From: Flavobacteriales bacterium
GTDB lineage: Bacteria; Bacteroidota; Bacteroidia; Flavobacteriales_D; Sanyastnellaceae
Length of the DNA stretch: 64,000 nucleotides
Direction of reading: 5' to 3'
Assembly: GCA_029242765.1 (NCBI GenBank)
Contig: JAQWTJ010000038.1
Span: forward strand, 1 to 64,000
Shown: positions 46,509 to 55,921 of the stretch, one piece after another
Layout: every line of letters begins with the position of its first letter
How positions within the stretch are numbered: position 1 is the first letter of the stretch
Translations under genes and position numbers: made by a program
The notes under the pieces: generated by a model
The model's database searches: none
What the model saw: the letters and a program-made list of their open reading frames with translations, nothing else
What the model was told of the DNA's origin: nothing

Positions 46509-47915
46509 TTACTCAGGACAAGCCGAACCGAATTCTCCAAGGATCGTCAGCACGTCTACCACCGTGGTCATGTCGTCCCCGTCGAGATCGCCCTCACAGC
46601 CGCTCGAGCACCCGAAATCACCTAAAATGATCAGGACATCCACCACGGTCATGTAGCCGTCACCGTTTAAGTCAGCAGGGCAAGGCGGCGGCGGGGGGTC
46701 CAGCGTTGGCCGCAAAATGTACAGCCCGTTTTCGATGTGGCTGACGATTACGTTGCCCGAAGCGAAATAGGGGTAGTTGCTCCACGTCCCGTTGAAAGCG
46801 GGGGCATTGCTCGTGGGGTACACGTCGAAGTAGGCCACTTCCTCGAGGTTTCCATTGGCTATATCATCGAGGTCCAAAATGCGCAATCCTGCGCGGTAAT
46901 TCGATTGGTAGCAACGCCCCTGATGCGTGTAGAGGTTGTGATCAATAGCGGAGGTGGTGCCGGTGAACGTGCCCAATAGCGTCGGCGCATCGAGATCCTG
47001 TACGTCCCAAATGAAGGTCTTTGTGTTGCCGCCGAAGTAGTACTCGTCGAGCTCGTCGTTGGACAAGAAGTACCGATGATCCTCGGTGAGCCACCCTTGG
47101 TGAGTGTACGCTGAGCCGCTGTACCCTGGGCTGGATAACTCCACGGCATCGTTGGGGCTTGAGACGTCGACTATGGTGACCGTATTTTCATTACAGGCGA
47201 AGGCGATCTCTTTGCCAATATGCTGGCTGTCTGGTCCGGAATAAGTCACCACTTGCGCGTCATGCGTGTAGCCGTCTTCAGAGAAAGTGCCGATGGTCAC
47301 CGGGTTGGTGGGGTTGGCCAAGTCAATGATGTGGAGTCCACCGGATGCGGTGCTGCCTCCCACGGAAAAGGCGTGGCCTGTGGTTTCGTTGATCACCAGG
47401 TTGTGTGCAGAGCCAAATCCGCTGAAGTGGCCGTCTTCGGTGAAGGTTTCGGGCGGGAAGGACACGTTGCGAAGACGCGTCAAGTCGAAGATCTGCATCC
47501 CGTGGCCGCCCGCCTCTGACACGATGTAGGCGTAGTTGTTGTGCACTTTGATGTCACGCCAGATAGAATTGCTGGTGTGCGTGGGCAATTGGCCTAAGTA
47601 CAACGGGTTGATTGGATCGGTGATGTCGATAAACGACGTGCCGGCCTCGCGACCGATGATGGCGTATTCGCTGTCGTCAAGCGGGTCGGTCCAGCCCCAG
47701 ATGTCGCTCATCTCGCCCCCGCCAATATTGCTGGGAGACATGTGGGCCATCAGGTCGACCTCGTTGCACGGATAACCCGCGGCCAAACCGTTGATGCAAG
47801 GGGATTGAGCCGAAAGGGAATAGGAAGAAAGTGCAAGGCAAGTAGCCGCGTAGAGGGGGAAGTAGAGTGCTTTCAAAGCGAAAAATTTGCGGCTTGAGCA
47901 AAGCGCATTCGGCAA
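46509..47915 (-). CDS. Choice-of-anchor B family (LVIVD-type) secreted protein with two C-terminal dockerin-like motifs
   Basis: SFIDITDPINPLYLGQLPTHTSNSIWRDIKVHNNYAYIVSEAGGHGMQIFDLTRLR...; C-terminus DLNGDGYMTVVDVLIILGDFGCSSGCEGDLDGDDMTTVVDVLTILGEFGSACPE. N-terminal start uncertain. Confidence 0.85.
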   Translation of the reverse strand: MPNALCSSRKFFALKALYFPLYAATCLALSSYSLSAQSPCINGLAAGYPCNEVDLMAHMSPSNIGGGEMSDIWGWTDPLDDSEYAIIGREAGTSFIDITDPINPLYLGQLPTHTSNSIWRDIKVHNNYAYIVSEAGGHGMQIFDLTRLRNVSFPPETFTEDGHFSGFGSAHNLVINETTGHAFSVGGSTASGGLHIIDLANPTNPVTIGTFSEDGYTHDAQVVTYSGPDSQHIGKEIAFACNENTVTIVDVSSPNDAVELSSPGYSGSAYTHQGWLTEDHRYFLSNDELDEYYFGGNTKTFIWDVQDLDAPTLLGTFTGTTSAIDHNLYTHQGRCYQSNYRAGLRILDLDDIANGNLEEVAYFDVYPTSNAPAFNGTWSNYPYFASGNVIVSHIENGLYILRPTLDPPPPPCPADLNGDGYMTVVDVLIILGDFGCSSGCEGDLDGDDMTTVVDVLTILGEFGSACPE

Positions 47916-47953
47916 GACAGAACGAAAAGTTAAGCAAAATCTTTGTGACAGCG

Positions 47954-48595
47954 ATGTCTATCTGCAAATTTGCGGCCGTGTATTTGTCTAAGACCCCGGC
48001 TTTGATGCCGGCAATTTTTTCGGACTTTATGTGGAGAGGGCTCCCTGAGGTGGATGGTGTGGGGCAAGTTTATTTGACGTTTGATGACGGTCCTCACGAG
48101 CAGTGGACGCCGTGGGTGATGGACCAGCTGGAGGCACACAACGGGCTAGGGACGTTTTTTCTGGTCGGTGAAAACGTGGACCGCCACCCGGAATTGTATG
48201 CGCAAATTCTTGAGCGCGGCCACCGTGTTGGCGGCCATACCCAATCGCACACCAACGGTTGGGAAGCTTCAAACATCACCTACCTGCGTTCTTATTTGCA
48301 ATGTCAGGAGAAGGTTGAAAGCGACTTGTTCCGTCCCCCCTTCGGCCGCATCAGCACAGCGCAGGCCCGCGCAGTTTCTACGAGATCTAAGATTGTGATG
48401 TGGGATGTGCTAACGGGTGATTTCGACCATTCGAGGTCGCCTAAATCATGCGTGGATTCGACATTGGCCGCGGTTGAGCCGGGCTCCATTGTGGTGATGC
48501 ACGACAGTGAAAAGGCCGCACCACGCCTCCGAGAAGTCTTGCCAGCCCTGCTCAACCGTTTGGATGAAAAGGGCTGGTCTGCCGCGTCTTTGTAA
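47954..48595 (+). CDS. Polysaccharide deacetylase (NodB-type) family protein
   Basis: YLTFDDGPHEQWTPWVMDQLEAHNGLGTFFLVGENVDRHPELYAQILERGHRVGGHTQSHTNGW...FRPPFGR. Confidence 0.92.
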   Translation: MSICKFAAVYLSKTPALMPAIFSDFMWRGLPEVDGVGQVYLTFDDGPHEQWTPWVMDQLEAHNGLGTFFLVGENVDRHPELYAQILERGHRVGGHTQSHTNGWEASNITYLRSYLQCQEKVESDLFRPPFGRISTAQARAVSTRSKIVMWDVLTGDFDHSRSPKSCVDSTLAAVEPGSIVVMHDSEKAAPRLREVLPALLNRLDEKGWSAASL

Positions 48596-48666
48596 GCCGC
48601 TTCCCACGTGATCTTACGGCAACCCTCCTACGTCCTGTCAGAATCTATAGGGCGAAATTGCACCCT

Positions 48667-49077
48667 ATGCCATTACCACTTCATGTACTGTACATTGACG
48701 ACGACGAGGTCGCCTTGGTTACGGCCCAACTTCAGCTCATGCGCGACGGTATTCAAGCTGAAACTACAGCCTACCCCCTTGAGGGGATTTCGATTCTAGC
48801 ATCCCAAGACATCGATTTGGTGGTCATCGATGTGATGATGCCTGCAATCGACGGTTTAGATTTTGTGCGCCTGATGCGGTCGCTTGATCTGCATCATCCT
48901 GTGGTGTTCCTCACTTCAGCTGACATCGTCGAAATCAAAGACGAAATTTACGGATTGGGTGCACTCGGGGTGCTCAGTAAATCGGAGCGAAAGGGCCGGC
49001 TTAGTGAAAGATTGCGGGCATTGTACAAGTCGGCGTCACCTCAGCTCTCGCTGGGCTCCACCGTCTCGGCCTTCTGA
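48667..49077 (+). CDS. Single-domain response regulator (receiver only)
   Basis: VLYIDDDEVALVTAQLQLM...DLVVIDVMMPAIDGLDFVRLMRSLDLHHPVVFLTSAD. Confidence 0.87.
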   Translation: MPLPLHVLYIDDDEVALVTAQLQLMRDGIQAETTAYPLEGISILASQDIDLVVIDVMMPAIDGLDFVRLMRSLDLHHPVVFLTSADIVEIKDEIYGLGALGVLSKSERKGRLSERLRALYKSASPQLSLGSTVSAF

Positions 49078-50819
49078 CGGGCATTGCGCAGCATTTGCAA
49101 CTTGCGCTTGATTTCCTCGATTTCACGGTGCTCCTTGTCGATTTTCTTTTGAAAATCAGCGAGCATGGACTCTGCGCCCTTGCCCGTGAAAAAGCCCATG
49201 TTGTTTTCGAACTGGTTGATATGCGTTTGCAGACGATTGATTTTATCGCGCAAGGCCCGCTCTTCTTTTTGTGCCATTTGTTCAGAGCCTGCGCCCGTTA
49301 CTAAGGACTCGGCCCGCTGCTTGTACGCGTCCACTGAACGTTCCGAGCGGTTGGCCCCCAAGGCGTCGTATTTCACATCCAAGGCTGCACGGTATCGGTC
49401 CACCACCTTGTCAAATTCGCGCCGGGGCACGTGCCCCGATTCATTCCAACGCGTAGAGAACACTTTTAAGGCCCCCAGGTCATCCTCGTGTTTACCCGTG
49501 AGAGTGTATGCCTCGATTTCCTTAATCAGCACTTGCTTCGCTTTGAGGTTGCCCTCATACGCCTTGTCCTGCTCTGCAAAGTGGTTCTTCTTCCCTTTGA
49601 AGAACTTGTCGCAAACCTTTCGGAACTCGCGCCATAAACGCTGGTCCTCCCGGCCGGCTGGACCCACGTCCTTCCACTGCTTTTGCAGCTGAATCAACTG
49701 ATGGCTCGCCTCCTTCCAGTCGGTGCTGCTGCCCAGCTCAGTTGCTTCTTTTATCAGTTCGCGCTTGCGGTCGCGATTGTCCTTTTGCTCCTTACGGATA
49801 TCGGCAAAGGCCACGTTACGCTTTTCAAAGAACGAGTCGCACAGGCCGCGGAAGTCGGCCCACGCCTTTTGGTCGTCCGCACGTCCCGCGAAGCCGACTG
49901 TTTTCCATTCCTGCTGCAAGGCTTTCACTTCCTCTGCAGCCGGGGTGAAGACTTCTGGGGTTTCCAAGTCGCGCGTCAGAATGTCGCGCAGCGTGTTGAT
50001 TATGACTTGCTTGGCGTCGAAGTTTGCTTTGTAGCCTTCGCGCAATGAGTCGTAATGCGACTTGACTTTGTCGAGGGCGGACCGCGTCAGGCCGAAGAAC
50101 AAGTCGCCGATCTCTTCATACGTGTCGCGAGGGGTTGGGCCGATGTCGAGCCACTGCTTTTGTAGCGAGCGTGCGAGCATCTCCTTCTCTTTCAAATCCG
50201 TGACTTCAACCAGAGTTTTTGCGCGCTCAATAAGGGCCTCCTTGAGTTTGAGGTTCACCTTTAGGTCGTTGTCCGCAAGCTGCTTGTAGATGTTGATGTT
50301 GTAGAAAAAAGAATCGCGAAGGCGGTGCCACTCGTCGTTGAGCGCCGTATGCTGGTCACCCGGCACATTGCCCACCTCCTTCCACTGTTCACTCAGTGTA
50401 TTGAAGGTGTTAAACGCTTTTCCGATGTTCTCCTCCTCCTTGATCAGCGTGTCAAGCTCTGTTACAAAGCCCTTCTTCTTTTCATAATTGTCCTTTTGTT
50501 CCAATGCAATGGCGTCTCGCCATACCTTTTCCCGTGCTTTGAACGACTTGTGGAACTCGTCATTTTTCGCGTCTTCTTCGTCGGGTGCATACGTGAAGCG
50601 AAGCGGCTCACCAACTTCGTCGACTTGGTCAGGGCCAAGGGCCTCAAAGGCCTTGCGCTGGGTCGAAACCTCCTTCTCGCGCTCGTCTCGGTAGACCGAG
50701 AAGGCGGTGCGCACATCCACACGGATGGCTTCGATTTCCGGGTTCTCGAGGAGTCCGGCGATGCGCAGATTGATTTCAGCTTTCATCGTAGTCGGGTGCT
50801 GGGGTACATTGCCGTCCAT
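49041..50819 (-). CDS. DUF349 domain protein (about five repeats)
   Basis: Repeats such as QQEWKTVGFAGRADDQKAWADFRGLCDSFFEKRN and QKQWKDVGPAGREDQRLWREFRKVCDKFFKGKK. Confidence 0.9.
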   Translation of the reverse strand: MDGNVPQHPTTMKAEINLRIAGLLENPEIEAIRVDVRTAFSVYRDEREKEVSTQRKAFEALGPDQVDEVGEPLRFTYAPDEEDAKNDEFHKSFKAREKVWRDAIALEQKDNYEKKKGFVTELDTLIKEEENIGKAFNTFNTLSEQWKEVGNVPGDQHTALNDEWHRLRDSFFYNINIYKQLADNDLKVNLKLKEALIERAKTLVEVTDLKEKEMLARSLQKQWLDIGPTPRDTYEEIGDLFFGLTRSALDKVKSHYDSLREGYKANFDAKQVIINTLRDILTRDLETPEVFTPAAEEVKALQQEWKTVGFAGRADDQKAWADFRGLCDSFFEKRNVAFADIRKEQKDNRDRKRELIKEATELGSSTDWKEASHQLIQLQKQWKDVGPAGREDQRLWREFRKVCDKFFKGKKNHFAEQDKAYEGNLKAKQVLIKEIEAYTLTGKHEDDLGALKVFSTRWNESGHVPRREFDKVVDRYRAALDVKYDALGANRSERSVDAYKQRAESLVTGAGSEQMAQKEERALRDKINRLQTHINQFENNMGFFTGKGAESMLADFQKKIDKEHREIEEIKRKLQMLRNARQKAETVEPSES

Positions 50820-51276
50820 GGAAAAGGACTGGGTTGGATTCGCGAAGATACGGAATTGGTGTGCTTTACGTGAGCGAAGTGCGGCCGATGTGCGTAGAAA
50901 ATTGTTTGCGTTAAAATCTGATTTGCAACTGTCTGCCGTCTTGGATCGACTGCACGAGGAGGATTTTCTCAACGAGCCCCGATTTGCTGAGGACTTTGCC
51001 CGGGGAAAACTGCGCATCAAACGCTGGGGTCCCGCGAAGATCAAGGCCGCACTTCTGGCGAATCACAGCCTGGACTCAAGCGCAGCGCAAGCCGCTGTTG
51101 ACACTTTGGAGCCTGACGACTTGAGGGAGGCGGTAGACGCTGCATTGGCCGCCCGTCGCCGCGTACGGCCCGGCCATGAACCGGAACAGCTCATCCGCCA
51201 TGTATGCCAGCGCGGCTTTGCCTACGCCGAGGCGCGTGATGCGGTCGCACGAAGTACCTTTACATCTCCATGTTGA
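50818..51276 (+). CDS. recX: Regulatory protein RecX
   Basis: CALRERSAADVRRKLFALKSDLQLSAVLDRLHEEDFLNEPRFAEDFARGKLRIKRWGPAKIKAALLAN. Confidence 0.87.
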   Translation: MEKDWVGFAKIRNWCALRERSAADVRRKLFALKSDLQLSAVLDRLHEEDFLNEPRFAEDFARGKLRIKRWGPAKIKAALLANHSLDSSAAQAAVDTLEPDDLREAVDAALAARRRVRPGHEPEQLIRHVCQRGFAYAEARDAVARSTFTSPC

Positions 51277-52373
51277 ATGCTGACCATATCGTTCAGGCGC
51301 TCAAGCGCCTCGAAGGACTCAAGACCTACTTGGCCATCGACCAGAAATTGATCGAGATTCAGGAGGATGAGAAGCTCACCCAGGACCCTGATTTTTGGAA
51401 TGATTCAAAGGCGGCTGAATTGGTGATGAAGAAGATTCGGGGCAAGAAAGCTTGGGTCGAAGGGTACCAATCCTGCGAATCAAACCTTGAGGACTTGCAG
51501 GTGCTGTTTGACTTTTTTAAAGAGGGGGAGAGCACCGAGGCCGAGGTGGATGCGCTGCACAAGACGATTGTCAATCAGATCGAGGCGATGGAGTTCAAGC
51601 AAATGCTTTCGGACGAGGCCGATTCGCTCAATGCGGTGGTGCAGATTACGGCTGGAGCGGGAGGGACGGAGAGCTGCGACTGGGCCTCTATGCTTCTTAG
51701 AATGTATGTGATGTATGCGGAAAAGGCCGGCTTCAAGGTGAGTGAGTTGAACCGCCAAGACGGTGACGTGGCGGGTGTCAAGCAGGTCACCATGGAGATA
51801 GAAGGCGACTTTGCATTCGGGATGCTCAAAGGCGAGAACGGCGTGCACCGCTTGGTGCGCATCAGTCCCTATGATTCAAATGCCCGGCGCCACACATCGT
51901 TTGTGTCGGTGTACGTGTACCCGCTAGTGGACGATTCGATTGAGATAGAAATCAATCAAGCTGACATTTCCTGGGACACCTTCCGTTCAGGTGGTGCAGG
52001 CGGCCAAAACGTGAACAAGGTGGAAACGGGCGTGCGGGTTCGACACAAGCCATCGGGCATTATCATTGAGAATACAGAAACGCGATCCCAATTGGGCAAC
52101 CGTGAGAAGGCGCTCCAGCTATTGAAATCCCAGCTCTACGAACTGGAGATGGCGAAAAAGAACGCCGCGCGCGATGAAATCGAGGCGGGGAAGAAGAAAA
52201 TAGAGTGGGGCTCGCAAATCCGCTCCTATGTCATGCAGCCCTACAAGATGGTCAAGGACGTGCGCACGCAGTACGAGACGTCGAACGTTGATGCCATCAT
52301 GAACGGGGAAATTGAGGATATGCTTCGAGCCTACTTGATGGCGCAGGGCAGTGAACAAACGATGGCTGATTGA
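51270..52373 (+). CDS. prfB: Peptide chain release factor 2 (single continuous frame)
   Basis: [56 protein letters not shown]-equivalent region in FRSGGAGGQ context; no in-frame stop after the N-terminus. Confidence 0.95.
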   Translation: MLNADHIVQALKRLEGLKTYLAIDQKLIEIQEDEKLTQDPDFWNDSKAAELVMKKIRGKKAWVEGYQSCESNLEDLQVLFDFFKEGESTEAEVDALHKTIVNQIEAMEFKQMLSDEADSLNAVVQITAGAGGTESCDWASMLLRMYVMYAEKAGFKVSELNRQDGDVAGVKQVTMEIEGDFAFGMLKGENGVHRLVRISPYDSNARRHTSFVSVYVYPLVDDSIEIEINQADISWDTFRSGGAGGQNVNKVETGVRVRHKPSGIIIENTETRSQLGNREKALQLLKSQLYELEMAKKNAARDEIEAGKKKIEWGSQIRSYVMQPYKMVKDVRTQYETSNVDAIMNGEIEDMLRAYLMAQGSEQTMAD

Positions 52374-52405
52374 AGCCAATATCTAAACATTCTACACGAA
52401 TTCAG

Positions 52406-53800
52406 ATGGAGTATCGCATCGAAAAAGACACCTTAGGCGAAGTCCGAGTGCCGGCTGACAAGTACTGGGGCGCGCAAACTGAGCGCAGCCGAAACAATTT
52501 CCCGATCGGCCCGGGGGGCTCGATGCCCATAGAGATTGTCCACGCCTTCGGCCATTTGAAAATGGCGGCGGCGCGGGCGAATTGTGATGCGGGCGTGCTC
52601 TCGGCTGAAAAGCGCGACCAAATTGTGGCCGTGTGCAAGGAGATCATCGCCGGCGAGCTTGACGATTGCTTCCCGCTGGTGATTTGGCAGACGGGCAGCG
52701 GCACCCAGTCGAATATGAATGTGAATGAAGTGGTGGCCGGCCGGGCGCATGTGTTGGCTGGGGGTGTTCTGGGTGCAGGCGAGCAGCCGATCCATCCGAA
52801 CGACGATGTGAATATGAGTCAATCCTCGAATGACACCTTTCCGACGGCCATGCACATTGCCGCCTACACGACGATTGTTGAGACGACTTTGCCGGGGGTG
52901 CAGCGTTTGCGCAAAGCGCTCGGCGATCAGGCTGCCGCCATGGGCGACGTAGTTAAGATCGGACGCACCCACTTGATGGACGCAACGCCCTTGACCTTGG
53001 GGCAGGTCTTCGGCGGTTATGTTGCCCAGCTTGACCACGGGATGCGTGCGGTCCAGGCGACCCTCGGCCATCTTGCGGAACTGGCCTTGGGCGGTACGGC
53101 TGTGGGCACCGGCATCAACACACCGGAAGGCTACGCTGAAAAAGCGGCCCAGTATATGGCGGCCTCCACGGGCCACCCGTTGGTCACAGCGCCCAACAAG
53201 TTTGAAGCGCTCGCCGCCCACGATGCGGTCGTTGAGGCGCACGGCGCCCTCAAACAGCTCGCCGTCGCGCTCAACAAGATCGCCAACGACATCCGGCTGA
53301 TGGGCTCCGGCCCGCGCTCGGGCATTGGCGAACTGAATTTGCCAGCCAATGAACCGGGCTCGTCCATTATGCCGGGCAAGGTGAACCCAACCCAATGCGA
53401 AGCGCTTACGATGGTGTGCGCCCAAGTGATGGGCAACGATGTGGCGATATCTGTGGGCGGCGCCCAGGGCCACTTTGAACTGAACGTATTCAAGCCGATG
53501 ATGGCGCGTAATATTCTTGAATCGGCACGACTCATTGGCGATGCATGCGACTCGTTTGCACAGCGCTGCGTGGAAGGCATCACGCCGAATTTGGAACGTA
53601 TCGGGCAGCTTGTGAACGACTCTTTGATGTTGGTGACAGCTTTAAATCCGCATATCGGCTACTACAAGGCGGCCGCCATTGCACAGAAAGCTCACGAGGA
53701 GGGGACAACCTTGAAGGAGGCGGCGCTTGCCTTGGGGCATTTGACCGAGAAGGAGTACGACAGCTGGGTTGTGGCTGCCGATATGTGCGGCGAGCGCTAG
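52406..53800 (+). CDS. fumC: Class II fumarate hydratase
   Basis: [35 protein letters not shown]...[30 protein letters not shown]. Confidence 0.97.
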   Translation: MEYRIEKDTLGEVRVPADKYWGAQTERSRNNFPIGPGGSMPIEIVHAFGHLKMAAARANCDAGVLSAEKRDQIVAVCKEIIAGELDDCFPLVIWQTGSGTQSNMNVNEVVAGRAHVLAGGVLGAGEQPIHPNDDVNMSQSSNDTFPTAMHIAAYTTIVETTLPGVQRLRKALGDQAAAMGDVVKIGRTHLMDATPLTLGQVFGGYVAQLDHGMRAVQATLGHLAELALGGTAVGTGINTPEGYAEKAAQYMAASTGHPLVTAPNKFEALAAHDAVVEAHGALKQLAVALNKIANDIRLMGSGPRSGIGELNLPANEPGSSIMPGKVNPTQCEALTMVCAQVMGNDVAISVGGAQGHFELNVFKPMMARNILESARLIGDACDSFAQRCVEGITPNLERIGQLVNDSLMLVTALNPHIGYYKAAAIAQKAHEEGTTLKEAALALGHLTEKEYDSWVVAADMCGER

Positions 53801-53822
53801 TACAACCGCGCCTACACGCGCA

Positions 53823-54932
53823 CTACGCCTTGCCGCGCGACTTCATTTCAACGGCGACCGATTTCACCCATTGCTCTTGATCGCGGGGGCAGATCAAAAG
53901 AGCGTCGCCGGAGTCGACTACGATGAAGTTGTCCAGCCCGCGCACCACGACTGTTTTTCCGTCGGGAGCAGCAATGATGTTGCCCGTGGAATCCTCAAGC
54001 AACAGCCCGTCTTCGCTTACCCCGCACAGGGCATTGGCTGAATCATCGCGGTCGAGTTGATGGTAAAGCGAAGCCCATGTGCCGAGATCGGACCATCCAA
54101 AATCACCGAGCACCAACCCTGCATTGTCGACCTTTTCCATAACGCCGAAGTCGATGGAGATGTTCTCGCAAGCCTCGTAAATATCGGCCACAGCCTCCGC
54201 CTCACGGGCGGTTCCAAAGTCGCTAGAACGGGCAGAAAAAAGGGCGTCCATAGCGGGCAAATGCGCTGCAAAAGCCGCCTGAATGTCGGAGAGATTCCAG
54301 CAGAAGATTCCAGCGTTCCAAGCGAAGTCGCCTGAAGCGATGAACCGCTCAGCATTCGACCGATTGGGTTTTTCTACAAAGCGAGTGACCGCCCGCAGGC
54401 GCGGGTCGTCTGAACACCCGGGCGATGACTTGTCCAATGCACGGTGCTCAATGTAGCCATAGCCTGTATCGGGGCGTGTGGGCGCAATACCCACACTGAC
54501 CAACTGGCCTGCCGATGCGGCCAGTCCAAGCGCGGCGGTTATCACTGAACGGAAACCGTCCTCGTCTTCGATCAGGTGGTCGGCTGAAGCGACGACGATT
54601 TGAGCGTTGGCATTTCGTGCAGCGACGACGGAATTGGCATAATGCAAGCAAGGGGCCGTGTTGCGCATGCGCGGCTCGCAAAGGATGTTCGCCGCGGGCA
54701 AGTCGGGCAGGGCCGAGGCGACGTCGCGGCGATATCGTTCGTTTGTGACGACCAGGATGCGATCGGCGGCGGTCAAGGGCAGCACACGGTCGTAAGTCAT
54801 CTGAATCAAGGAGCGGCCGCAGCCTAGAATGTCCATGAACTGCTTGGGCCGGGCGTCGCGACTCATCGGCCAGAAGCGCGTGCCCACGCCGCCGGCCATG
54901 ATCACCACAAAAGTGTGCTCAGGATTTGTCAT
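53823..54932 (-). CDS. Mannose-1-phosphate guanylyltransferase
   Basis: FVVIMAGGVGTRFWPMSRDARPKQFMDILG...FVEKPNRSNAERFIASGDFAWNAGIFCW. Confidence 0.93.
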   Translation of the reverse strand: MTNPEHTFVVIMAGGVGTRFWPMSRDARPKQFMDILGCGRSLIQMTYDRVLPLTAADRILVVTNERYRRDVASALPDLPAANILCEPRMRNTAPCLHYANSVVAARNANAQIVVASADHLIEDEDGFRSVITAALGLAASAGQLVSVGIAPTRPDTGYGYIEHRALDKSSPGCSDDPRLRAVTRFVEKPNRSNAERFIASGDFAWNAGIFCWNLSDIQAAFAAHLPAMDALFSARSSDFGTAREAEAVADIYEACENISIDFGVMEKVDNAGLVLGDFGWSDLGTWASLYHQLDRDDSANALCGVSEDGLLLEDSTGNIIAAPDGKTVVVRGLDNFIVVDSGDALLICPRDQEQWVKSVAVEMKSRGKA

Positions 54933-55135
54933 GTGGCGGTGAAGGTAGCTTCAGCCATCGGGTCGTTGCGCCAGAACGGACAGGATTCACACTTTTGTCG
55001 CTTGCTTCGTTTTTGTTTGGGCTTGTGCGGCCCTTGCATGCTGCGCCGGGCGGCGCACGAGCTCAGAAGCGAGACACATATCACGCCCAGAACGAGCAGG
55101 CGAAGAGCGGTGAATAAGGAACGGGCAAGTTTCAT
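54929..55135 (-). CDS. Small (68 aa) putative lipoprotein with CxxCPFW motif
   Basis: MKLARSLFTALRLLVLGVICVSLLSSCAARRSMQ...KRQKCESCPFWRNDP; lipobox LLSSC; 4-bp overlap with the guanylyltransferase gene; exact TACCTTTG box upstream. Confidence 0.65.
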   Translation of the reverse strand: MKLARSLFTALRLLVLGVICVSLLSSCAARRSMQGPHKPKQKRSKRQKCESCPFWRNDPMAEATFTAT

Positions 55136-55156
55136 ACCGTATGAGGCCTATGCGAA

Positions 55157-55921
55157 ATGCAAAGGTATACCTTAGCTAACGTGACATCGTTGCTGTTTCA
55201 TATCGGACGCTATTTCGCCTTTTTAGTGGCGGCGTTCCGCCGCCCGCGCAAGGTGCGCGTGTTCGGCCGAGCATTGGCTGCTGAACTGGAGATGATTGGC
55301 CTGCAAAGCTTGGGCATTGTGGTGTTGCTCTCCCTGTTTATGGGCGCGGTAATTGCCATCCAAACAGCACACCAGATTGGCGGCTGGATTCCGGCTTACA
55401 CCATTGGTTTCGCCGTGCGACAAACGATGATTCTCGAGTTTGCTCCCACCATCATCCCGGTCATCCTTTCGGGAAAAGTGGGGTCGAATATTGCATCGCA
55501 AATCGGCACCATGCGTGTGAGCGAGCAAATTGACGCACTGGAAGTGATGGGCGTAGCTGCGATTTCGCATCTGGCCCTTCCAAAAATTCTGGCTGGCGTC
55601 ATCATCTTTCCGTTCTTGGTGATCATCGCTATGGTTTTAGGCATTGGAGCGGGCGCGTGGATTTCAGTGGCTGCCGACCTGAGTAGCATGTCAGACTTTC
55701 AGTACGGCATGCAGATTGATTTCGCGCAATACGATGTTATGTACGCCTTGTTTAAGACCACCGTTTTTGCCGCCATTATTACGAGTGTATCGGCTTACCA
55801 CGGGTTTTATACTTCGGGGGGCGCACTGGAAGTGGGCCGCTCTAGCACGAAGGCTGTCGTCTACAGCGTCGTCCTGATTATGATTACCAACTTGGTCATC
55901 ACCCAACTTCTGTTGACATGA
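55157..55921 (+). CDS. mlaE: MlaE-family ABC transporter permease
   Basis: LGIVVLLSLFMGAVIAIQTAHQIGG...MILEFAPTIIPVILSGKVGSNIASQIGTMRVSEQIDALEVMGV. Confidence 0.93.
   Translation: MQRYTLANVTSLLFHIGRYFAFLVAAFRRPRKVRVFGRALAAELEMIGLQSLGIVVLLSLFMGAVIAIQTAHQIGGWIPAYTIGFAVRQTMILEFAPTIIPVILSGKVGSNIASQIGTMRVSEQIDALEVMGVAAISHLALPKILAGVIIFPFLVIIAMVLGIGAGAWISVAADLSSMSDFQYGMQIDFAQYDVMYALFKTTVFAAIITSVSAYHGFYTSGGALEVGRSSTKAVVYSVVLIMITNLVITQLLLT
55160..55167 (-). promoter_or_regulatory. Candidate -7 box TACCTTTG upstream of the small lipoprotein gene
   Basis: Exact TAnnTTTG match 24 nt from the ATG at 55135. Confidence 0.45.

Noticed and set aside
50820-51044. 75-aa N-terminal extension of the DUF349 protein
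   Set aside because: Antisense to recX coding sequence and basic/Ser-rich without similarity to the family.
52433-53473. 346-aa minus-strand ORF opposite fumC
   Set aside because: Entirely antisense to a strongly conserved gene; His/Arg-rich composition typical of antisense frames.
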